Source: an uncultured Ruminobacter sp. (lineage in GTDB: Bacteria; Pseudomonadota; Gammaproteobacteria; Enterobacterales; Succinivibrionaceae). Taken from it: a stretch of DNA of 5,587 nucleotides. Below the pieces are notes generated by a model, which saw nothing but the letters and a program-made list of their open reading frames with translations, was not told the origin of the DNA and did no database searches. This document shows, piece after piece, positions 1 through 5,587 of this stretch; position 1 is the first letter of the stretch; each line of letters opens with the position of its first letter. The position numbers and the translations under genes are program-made. Location: contig CAAFXL010000109.1 of NCBI GenBank assembly GCA_900767005.1, positions 1-5,587 on the forward strand. Reading direction: 5' to 3'.

Positions 1-1
1 C

Positions 2-38
2 TGAGAAATAGCAAAAATCGCACTCAAGAATATTCTCA
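2..38. repeat. Possible weak stem in the carA leader
   Basis: TGAGAAATA at 2-10 can pair with TATTCTCA at 31-38 with a single unpaired base, giving about 8 pairs around a 20-nt loop. A second self-complementary 10-mer, AGAATATTCT, lies at 27-36. There is no T-tract after the stem, so it is not a recognisable terminator. The region lies just upstream of carA, where gammaproteobacterial carAB operons are controlled by arginine and pyrimidines, but no convincing ARG box or PurR site is visible. In AT-rich DNA this may be chance. Confidence 0.2.
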
Positions 39-51
39 ATATAGTAATTCT

Positions 52-56
52 GGAGG
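52..56 (+). promoter_or_regulatory. Ribosome binding site of carA
   Basis: GGAGG at 52-56 is a near-perfect Shine-Dalgarno core, 5 nt before the TTG at 62. It decides the start. No ATG or GTG lies in frame between the upstream TGA (2-4) and this TTG, and the protein read from here matches the N-terminus of E. coli CarA almost residue for residue. Confidence 0.85.
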
Positions 57-61
57 TCGTC

Positions 62-1204
62 TTGACTCATTCTGCATTACTTGTGTTAGAAGATGGCACA
101 GTATTCAGAGGTGTTTCATTTGGCGCAAAAGGATGCGCTGTTGGTGAAGTTGTATTTAACACCTCAATGACAGGTTATCAGGAAATTTTAACTGATCCGT
201 CCTATTCCAAACAAATCGTAACACTTACTTATCCTCATATTGGTAATTATGGTTGTAATAGCGAAGATGAAGAATCTTCCGAGATTCATGCTCAAGGCTT
301 AGTTATCCGTGATCTTCCTTTATTAGCTTCAAACTTTAGAAGTGAATTATCCCTTTCTGATTATCTAGTAAAACATAATGTTGTTGGTATCTGTGATATC
401 GATACTAGAAAGCTTACTCGTCTTTTAAGAGAAAAAGGTGCTCAAGCTGGTTGCATTATGACTACCGATGACCTTGATGAAGCCGAAGCTTTAAAGCTAG
501 CAAAGGAATTTCCTGGACTTAAGGGAATGGATTTAGCCAAGGTTGTAACCTGCAAAGCTCCTTATGAATGGAGCCAAGGTTTATGGTCTTTAGGTAAAGG
601 TCATAAAGATCAGAATGCTAGCGAATTACCATATCACGTTGTAGCTTATGATTTTGGAGCTAAGCGTAATATTTTTAGAATGTTATCAGAAAGAGGTTGC
701 CGTTTAACTGTCGTTCCTGCAACTACTCCTGCTGAAGAAGTTTTAGCAATGAATCCTGATGGCGTATTCTTATCTAATGGTCCAGGAGACCCTGAACCAT
801 GTACTTATGCTCAAGAAGCAATTAAGGTATTTTTAGATAAAGGTTTACCAATTTTTGGTATTTGTTTAGGTCACCAGCTTCTAGCTTTAGCATCAGGTGC
901 TAAGACTATTAAGATGAAGTTTGGTCATCATGGTGCTAACCACCCAGTTAAAGACCTTGAACACAATACTGTAATGATTACTTCTCAGAACCATGGTTTC
1001 GCAGTTGACCAAGCTACACTACCTGCTTGCTTAAAGGCAACTCATGTTTCATTATTTGATGGTTCATTACAAGGTATTCACCGTACAGATAAGCCTGCAT
1101 TTAGCTTCCAGGGTCACCCAGAAGCAAGTCCTGGTCCACATGATGCAGCAGGATTATTTGATCACTTCATTGATTTAATCAAAGAATATCGTCAGGGGAA
1201 GTAA
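62..1204 (+). CDS. carA: Carbamoyl-phosphate synthase, small (glutaminase) subunit
   Basis: CarA hydrolyses glutamine and channels the ammonia to CarB in the cytoplasm, the first step towards carbamoyl phosphate for pyrimidine and arginine synthesis. The 380 residues compare with 382 in E. coli CarA. The N-terminal CPSase small-subunit domain (about 1-150) carries the family block GEVVFNTSMTGYQEILTDP. The C-terminal class I glutamine amidotransferase domain (about 190-375) has the nucleophile Cys268 in GICLGHQ and its partners His352 and Glu354 in GHPEASPGPHDAA. These are the E. coli triad positions (269, 353, 355) shifted by one. The start is TTG, chosen because GGAGG lies 5 nt upstream and MTHSALLVLEDGT aligns with the E. 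coli start; the next in-frame ATG (Met36) would delete conserved sequence. The gene ends directly against carB. It looks intact and functional, and identification is firm. Confidence 0.98.
   Translation: MTHSALLVLEDGTVFRGVSFGAKGCAVGEVVFNTSMTGYQEILTDPSYSKQIVTLTYPHIGNYGCNSEDEESSEIHAQGLVIRDLPLLASNFRSELSLSDYLVKHNVVGICDIDTRKLTRLLREKGAQAGCIMTTDDLDEAEALKLAKEFPGLKGMDLAKVVTCKAPYEWSQGLWSLGKGHKDQNASELPYHVVAYDFGAKRNIFRMLSERGCRLTVVPATTPAEEVLAMNPDGVFLSNGPGDPEPCTYAQEAIKVFLDKGLPIFGICLGHQLLALASGAKTIKMKFGHHGANHPVKDLEHNTVMITSQNHGFAVDQATLPACLKATHVSLFDGSLQGIHRTDKPAFSFQGHPEASPGPHDAAGLFDHFIDLIKEYRQGK
1194..1198 (+). promoter_or_regulatory. Ribosome binding site of carB, inside the end of carA
   Basis: AGGGG at 1194-1198, within the last codons of carA, lies 6 nt before the carB ATG at 1205. 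The junction reads TAAATG with no spacer, so ribosomes ending carA finish over the carB start. This arrangement suits translational coupling and balanced production of the two subunits. Confidence 0.7.
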
Positions 1205-4200
1205 ATGGCAAAGCGTACTGATTTAAAGAGTATCTTAATTTTAGGTGCAGGCCCAATTGTTATTGGTCAGGCATGTGAATTCGATTACTCTGGTGCTCAG
1301 GCTTGTAAGGCACTTAGAGAAGAAGGATATCGTGTAATCCTTGTAAACTCTAACCCTGCTACAATCATGACTGACCCAGAAATGGCAGATGCAACTTACA
1401 TTGAACCAATCACTTGGCAAGTAGTTGCAAAGATTATTGAAAAAGAAAGACCAGATGCAATTTTACCAACCATGGGTGGTCAGACTGCATTAAACTGTGC
1501 CTTAGACCTTGAGAACCACGGTGTTCTTAAGCAGTATGGTGTTGAAATGATCGGTGCTACTGCTGATGCAATTGATAAAGCAGAAGACCGTGATCGTTTC
1601 GATAAGGCAATGAAGAAGATTGGTCTATCATGCCCAAGAGCAGGTATTGCTCATAGCATGGAAGAAGCATGGAAGGTACAAAACGAAGTTGGTTTCCCTT
1701 GCATTATTCGTCCATCGTTTACCATGGGTGGTTCAGGTGGCGGTATCGCTTATAACCCTGAAGAATTCGTTGAAATCTGTACTCGTGGTTTAGATTTATC
1801 TCCAACTCATGAACTTTTAATCGATGAATCATTAATCGGTTGGAAGGAATATGAAATGGAAGTAGTTAGAGATAAGAACGATAATTGTATTATTGTTTGC
1901 TCTATTGAAAACTTCGACCCAATGGGTATTCACACTGGTGACTCAATCACAGTAGCTCCAGCTCAGACTTTAACTGATAAAGAATATCAGATTATGCGTG
2001 ATGCTTCTATGGCAGTATTACGTGAAATCGGCGTGGAAACTGGTGGTTCTAACGTTCAATTTGGTATTAACCCAGAAGATGGCCGTATGGTTATCATTGA
2101 AATGAACCCACGTGTTTCTCGTTCATCAGCTTTAGCATCAAAGGCAACTGGTTTCCCAATTGCTAAGATTGCCGCAAAGCTTGCAGTAGGTTACACTCTT
2201 GATGAACTTCATAATGATATTACTGGTGGTAAGACTCCAGCATCATTTGAACCATCAATTGACTATGTAGTTACTAAGGTACCTCGTTTTAACTTTGAAA
2301 AGTTCCAACAGGCTAATGACCGTTTAACTACTCAGATGAAGTCAGTGGGTGAAGTTATGGCAATCGGTCGTAACTTCCAGGAATCTTTACAAAAGGCATT
2401 ACGCGGTCTTGAAATCGGTAAGAGCGGTTTAGATCCTGAAATTAAGCCAACTGATGAAAATGCTCGTCAGAAGATTATCCATGAACTTCAAGATCCAGGT
2501 TCACATCGTATTTGGTATCTTGCTGATGCATTCCGTTTAGGTATGAGCATGGAAGAAATCCATGAATATACTGGAATTGATCCATGGTACCTAGTTCAGA
2601 TTGAAGAATTAGTAAATCTTGAACATAAGATTTCAGAAGCTGGTTTATCTGGTCTTGATTACGATTTAATGCGTTTAATTAAGCGTAAGGGCTTTAGTGA
2701 TATCCGCATTAGTAAGCTTGTTGGTGTATCTGAAAGAGAAGTTAGAAAGCTTCGTAACCGTCTAGAAGTATTACCAGTTTACAAGCGTGTTGATACTTGT
2801 GCGGCTGAATTTGCTACTACTACTGCTTACATGTATTCAACTTATGATGAAGAATCAGAAGTTACTCACACTGACAAGAAGAAGATTATGATTCTTGGTG
2901 GTGGTCCAAACCGTATCGGTCAGGGTATCGAATTTGACTATTGCTGTGTACATGCAGCAAAAGCACTTCGTGCTGATGGTTATGAAACTATTATGGTTAA
3001 CTGTAACCCAGAAACTGTTTCAACCGACTACGATACTTCAGATAGACTATACTTTGAACCAGTAACTCTAGAAGATGTACTTGAAATCTGTAGAGTTGAA
3101 AACCCAGATGGTGTAATCGTTCAATTTGGTGGTCAGACTCCATTAAAACTTGCTCTTTCACTTGAAAAGGCTGGTGTACCAATTATTGGTACAAGTCCTG
3201 ATGCTATCGATAGAGCAGAAGATAGAGAACGTTTCCAGCAGGCAGTAAATAGATTACATCTATTACAACCACAAAATGGTACTGTATTTGCTCTTGATGA
3301 AGCTGTTAAAGAAGCTCAGAGAATCGGTTATCCATTAGTTGTTCGTCCATCTTATGTATTAGGTGGTAGAGCAATGGAAATCGTTTATGATGAAATTGAC
3401 CTTCGTCGTTACTTTAAGGAAGCAGTTAAGGTTTCTAATGAATCTCCAGTTCTACTTGATAGATTCCTTGACAATGCAATTGAAGTCGATGTTGATGCAG
3501 TTTGCGATGGTAAGATCGTAGTTATCGGCGGTATTATGGAACACATTGAACAGTGTGGTATCCACTCTGGTGACTCAAGCTGTTCATTACCAGCATACTC
3601 TTTACCTCATCATATCCAAGATAAGATTCGTGACCAGGTTCGTAAACTTGCTCTTGAACTAGGCGTTTTAGGTTTAATGAATACTCAGTTCGCAGTTCGT
3701 GGCGAAGATGTTTACTTAATTGAAGTAAACCCAAGAGCAGCTCGTACTGTTCCATTCGTATCTAAGGCAACTGGTGTTCCTCTAGCTAAGATCGCAGCTC
3801 GTATCATGGTAGGTCAAGACCTAGAATCTCAGGGCTTTACTAAGGAAGTAATTCCTCCTTACTATTCAGTTAAGGAAGTAGTATTACCATTTAATAAGTT
3901 CCCTGGTGTTGACCCATTACTTGGACCTGAAATGCGTTCAACTGGTGAAGTTATGGGCGTAGGTAAGTGCTTTGCTGAAGCATTTGCTAAGGCTCAGCTT
4001 GGTGCTTCTTCTCAGATTCAAAAATCTGGTAAGGTATTAGTATCTGTACGTAACTCTGATAAGCATCGTTTACCAGAACTAGGTAAGAAGTTAATTGCTG
4101 AAGGCTTTGAAATCGATGCAACTAAGGGTACTTACCAAGTACTTAAGGCTGCAGGTGTAGAATGCCGTCATGTTAAGAAGGTTTATGAAGGTAGACCTAA

Positions 4201-4450
4201 CATTCTTGACTATATCAAGAATGGTGAATATAACTACATTATTAATACAACCGAAGGTCGTCAGGCTATTGAAGATTCACGTACTCTTCGTCGTGGTGCT
4301 TTACAATTTAAGGTTACTTATACTACAACCTTAAATGCAGCATTTGCTTCAACCATGGCAACTGATATGAATATTGATGAAGCTGAAAATGTTCATTCAA
4401 TTCAGGAACTTCATGAATTAGTTCATAGAGGTTTAAATATTAAGAAATAA
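1205..4450 (+). CDS. carB: Carbamoyl-phosphate synthase, large (synthetase) subunit
   Basis: CarB makes carbamoyl phosphate from bicarbonate, CarA-derived ammonia and two ATP. The 1081 residues compare with 1073 in E. coli; most of the excess is a C-terminal tail of about 9 residues ending LVHRGLNIKK. By homology the order is: carboxyphosphate ATP-grasp half (about 1-400), oligomerisation domain (about 400-555), carbamoyl-phosphate ATP-grasp half (from about 558, KKKIMILGGGPNRIGQ) and MGS-like allosteric domain (about 935-1072). Visible first-site residues include Arg169 in IIRPSFTMGG, Gln285, Glu299 and Asn301 (IEMNPRVSRSS), at E. coli numbering. The second-site counterpart is Glu840 with Asn842 (IEVNPRAARTVPF), one behind E. 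coli. The allosteric domain keeps DATKGT, KKV, INTT (Asn1014) and EDS, matching the UMP/IMP pocket, and the TTLN threonine for ornithine, so E. coli-type control (UMP inhibits; ornithine and IMP activate) is likely. It follows carA with no gap, and no truncation is seen. Confidence 0.98.
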   Translation: MAKRTDLKSILILGAGPIVIGQACEFDYSGAQACKALREEGYRVILVNSNPATIMTDPEMADATYIEPITWQVVAKIIEKERPDAILPTMGGQTALNCALDLENHGVLKQYGVEMIGATADAIDKAEDRDRFDKAMKKIGLSCPRAGIAHSMEEAWKVQNEVGFPCIIRPSFTMGGSGGGIAYNPEEFVEICTRGLDLSPTHELLIDESLIGWKEYEMEVVRDKNDNCIIVCSIENFDPMGIHTGDSITVAPAQTLTDKEYQIMRDASMAVLREIGVETGGSNVQFGINPEDGRMVIIEMNPRVSRSSALASKATGFPIAKIAAKLAVGYTLDELHNDITGGKTPASFEPSIDYVVTKVPRFNFEKFQQANDRLTTQMKSVGEVMAIGRNFQESLQKALRGLEIGKSGLDPEIKPTDENARQKIIHELQDPGSHRIWYLADAFRLGMSMEEIHEYTGIDPWYLVQIEELVNLEHKISEAGLSGLDYDLMRLIKRKGFSDIRISKLVGVSEREVRKLRNRLEVLPVYKRVDTCAAEFATTTAYMYSTYDEESEVTHTDKKKIMILGGGPNRIGQGIEFDYCCVHAAKALRADGYETIMVNCNPETVSTDYDTSDRLYFEPVTLEDVLEICRVENPDGVIVQFGGQTPLKLALSLEKAGVPIIGTSPDAIDRAEDRERFQQAVNRLHLLQPQNGTVFALDEAVKEAQRIGYPLVVRPSYVLGGRAMEIVYDEIDLRRYFKEAVKVSNESPVLLDRFLDNAIEVDVDAVCDGKIVVIGGIMEHIEQCGIHSGDSSCSLPAYSLPHHIQDKIRDQVRKLALELGVLGLMNTQFAVRGEDVYLIEVNPRAARTVPFVSKATGVPLAKIAARIMVGQDLESQGFTKEVIPPYYSVKEVVLPFNKFPGVDPLLGPEMRSTGEVMGVGKCFAEAFAKAQLGASSQIQKSGKVLVSVRNSDKHRLPELGKKLIAEGFEIDATKGTYQVLKAAGVECRHVKKVYEGRPNILDYIKNGEYNYIINTTEGRQAIEDSRTLRRGALQFKVTYTTTLNAAFASTMATDMNIDEAENVHSIQELHELVHRGLNIKK

Positions 4451-4456
4451 TTTAGT

Positions 4457-4485
4457 TTAGCATAGGGGAGATTCCCCTATGCTAA
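4457..4485. repeat. Perfect 13-bp hairpin just after carB
   Basis: The arms are 4457-4469 (TTAGCATAGGGGA) and 4473-4485 (TCCCCTATGCTAA), pairing without mismatch around the 3-nt loop GAT. The structure begins 6 nt after the carB stop and has a GC-rich upper stem. It is not followed by a T-tract on either strand, so it is not a canonical intrinsic terminator. More likely roles are protection of the carAB mRNA 3' end against exonucleases, or a first pausing element ahead of the true terminator at 4508-4540. The symmetric form means it folds in transcripts from both strands. Confidence 0.75.
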
Positions 4486-4507
4486 TTAAGATTTCTAAAG
4501 ACATTTT

Positions 4508-4540
4508 AAAAAAGACCTTGGTGTTACGGGGTCTTTTTTT
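4508..4540 (+). terminator. Intrinsic terminator of carAB
   Basis: The stem pairs 4508-4517 (A6 then GACC) with 4530-4539 (GGTC then T6). It can extend inward by two T-G wobbles and a G-C pair, leaving the 6-nt loop GTGTTA. A run of seven T at 4534-4540 follows the GC part, the classic Rho-independent form. The A6 on the left becomes T6 on the other strand, so it could also act as a second terminator for the convergent - strand gene. It lies about 60 nt past the carB stop. Confidence 0.9.
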
Positions 4541-4570
4541 ATTTAGAAAAGAGATATTGAAAAAGTGAAA

Positions 4571-4627
4571 TTAACCTTAGGATTGTGAATATGACTTAAT
4601 AAGTTGAAAATTGCAATCTAAGGTTAA
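4571..4627. repeat. Imperfect inverted repeat in the convergent intergenic region
   Basis: TTAACCTTAGGATTG (4571-4585) is the reverse complement of CAATCTAAGGTTAA (4614-4627) apart from one missing base in the right arm. The arms flank a 28-nt AT-rich centre that holds its own 4-bp stem (ACTT 4594-4597 with AAGT 4601-4604). The right arm begins 14 nt past the - strand gene's stop. Read on the - strand, the stem is followed by TTTCACTTTTTC, so it may be a weak terminator for that gene. The long loop is unusual for a terminator; a small repeat element or miniature transposon remnant is the alternative. No target-site duplication is evident at its flanks. Confidence 0.6.
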
Positions 4628-4641
4628 ATCATAAAGGAAAT

Positions 4642-5587
4642 TTAAATAGGAATTTTTTTAAAATTTATCATGCATGTTTTCTTATAAAAAGCAATGCCAT
4701 ACATAGCAATGCAGTTTACATTAGGAAAACTTGGTTTAATACCATTAAAGTATTTTTCTTTAATTTGTTCAATTGCAAGTTCTGCATAATGACTTAAGTT
4801 TTCTTCCTTTTCTGTTACTTTGCATTCAATGATTACACATTTATTTTCTCTAAGTTTAGGATTTTTTAAAATAAAGCGTATATCAGGTCTTCCAATTCCT
4901 AGTTCATTATTAGATTTATATTTAGCACGTAAATTCTTTAAAGATGTTGATAATGCTCCATTTAGATATGCATGATACAAAGCTTCTTTATCTGTACCTT
5001 TTTGCGTGTCATAAATACTAACGTAAGCCATTAATGAATCATTTAATAATGCTTGAAATTCACCATAATCATCATTTTTAAAGCATTCAATGTATTCTAA
5101 AGATAGCATCTTAAACATAGGATTTTTCATACTAAAAGTCCATTTAATCTGATCTTCTAAGCATGCCTTTACACATATATTAGGAATTCGTAATCTTACG
5201 TTACCTTCCTCTACTCCTTCTTGATTCTTATCCTTAGTTAAGTAACCTGTCATATAAAGAATAGTCCATAGATAATTCTCATCATTACTATCGACATTCA
5301 TTATCATTTTATAATTCATAGATTCATAATAAGGTGCCACTATTGATTTACCATCAAGTAGTGTTCTAAATTCTTCGGCGTAATCATTAGGATTGTTGTC
5401 AAAAGCGTACATAGCTAAACGAGTTTGCGTTGAACTATTCCAATAAGCTAGGGGATGAGAATTAGGATTTTCAATTAAGTCGCTAGTATAATTGAGAACA
5501 TCCCAAGGACAATAAATCTCATCATTCCCAAATAAATAACCATCATACCAGGCTTTATATTCTTCAAAATGTTCTTCTAAGTTAAAA
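4642..5587 (-). CDS. AAA-ATPase-like / PD-(D/E)XK nuclease family protein, C-terminal part (5' end outside window)
   Basis: The gene runs off the right edge. The ATG at 5412 is internal, because the frame stays open for 58 more codons to 5586. Counting from the first full codon, 314 residues are visible. Residues 13-33 contain WYDGYLFG and PWDVLNY, followed by AYW at 47-49: the hallmark end of the AAA-ATPase-like domain (Pfam AAA-ATPase_like), whose Walker motifs would lie outside. The C-terminus is a PDDEXK_9 (DUF1703-type) nuclease fold: ALYHAYLNGAL, then GIGRPD with Asp235, then IIECKV with Glu254 and Lys256, then Gln274 in AIEQIKEK. The catalytic D-ExK set is therefore complete. The protein ends in YGIAFYKKTCMINFKKIPI. 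Full-length relatives are usually about 500-580 residues, so some 200-260 are missing. The biological role of the family is unknown; no signal peptide or membrane segment is visible. It converges on carAB and is richer in A/T, suggesting an accessory gene. Confidence 0.88.
   Translation of the reverse strand, partial: FNLEEHFEEYKAWYDGYLFGNDEIYCPWDVLNYTSDLIENPNSHPLAYWNSSTQTRLAMYAFDNNPNDYAEEFRTLLDGKSIVAPYYESMNYKMIMNVDSNDENYLWTILYMTGYLTKDKNQEGVEEGNVRLRIPNICVKACLEDQIKWTFSMKNPMFKMLSLEYIECFKNDDYGEFQALLNDSLMAYVSIYDTQKGTDKEALYHAYLNGALSTSLKNLRAKYKSNNELGIGRPDIRFILKNPKLRENKCVIIECKVTEKEENLSHYAELAIEQIKEKYFNGIKPSFPNVNCIAMYGIAFYKKTCMINFKKIPI

Noticed and set aside
27..36. AGAATATTCT palindrome as an ArgR operator (ARG box)
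   Set aside because: It shares only the AT-rich dyad character with the 18-bp ARG box and lacks its TGAAT/ATTCA half-site layout. A single short palindrome in AT-rich DNA is weak evidence.
40..45. TATAGT as a -10 box of a carA promoter
   Set aside because: No acceptable -35 lies about 17 bp upstream, and transcription from it would begin about at the Shine-Dalgarno sequence. The true promoters are probably upstream of the window.
1..145. Open frame from base 1 into carA as the tail of an upstream gene
   Set aside because: The frame-1 translation resembles no family I know, runs deep into the carA coding region and is best explained by chance lack of stops.
2997..3182. A 61-codon open frame on the - strand inside carB
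   Set aside because: It is fully antisense to a highly conserved part of carB, has no recognisable domain and is explained as a shadow of the carB codon pattern.
3534..3755. A 73-codon open frame on the - strand inside carB
   Set aside because: It is antisense to the second ATP-grasp half of carB, with leucine-rich low-information sequence typical of a shadow frame.
5410..5412. ATG at 5412 as the start of the - strand gene
   Set aside because: The frame remains open upstream to the window edge, and the 58 upstream codons encode the family motifs WYDGYLFG and PWDVLNY, so this ATG is an internal methionine.

Overview
The window holds a complete carAB operon on the + strand, encoding both subunits of glutamine-hydrolysing carbamoyl-phosphate synthetase. 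Downstream is a short convergent intergenic region rich in inverted repeats, then the 3' part of an accessory gene on the - strand. Both Car subunits follow the Escherichia coli enzyme closely from end to end, with catalytic residues in register within one position. This points to a gammaproteobacterium. The DNA is AT-rich, and the - strand gene belongs to an AAA-ATPase-like/PD-(D/E)XK family that is common in anaerobic gut bacteria. An AT-rich host-associated gammaproteobacterium such as a member of the Succinivibrionaceae would fit, but that is inference and the genus cannot be read from this window.

Layout: bases 1-61 are a leader with no gene, a strong Shine-Dalgarno sequence and possibly a weak stem. 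carA (62-1204) starts at TTG. carB (1205-4450) starts on the base after the carA stop, so the two are very likely co-transcribed and translationally coupled. Bases 4451-4641 carry no gene but hold three separate inverted repeats: a perfect 13-bp hairpin just after carB, a canonical intrinsic terminator framed by an extra 8-bp inverted repeat, and a longer imperfect inverted repeat of 15 and 14 nt that lies nearer the - strand gene. From 4642 to the window edge runs the C-terminal part of the - strand gene. Its reading frame stays open past its first in-window ATG, so its start lies outside.

Functionally, CarA releases ammonia from glutamine and passes it to CarB, which uses bicarbonate and two ATP to make carbamoyl phosphate for pyrimidine and arginine synthesis. 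The - strand gene has no evident link to this pathway. It looks like an accessory gene placed tail-to-tail with a housekeeping operon. I see no CRISPR array, tRNA, rRNA, insertion sequence or clear new multi-gene system. The points most worth a second look are the clustered inverted repeats in the intergenic region and the accessory nuclease-like gene.
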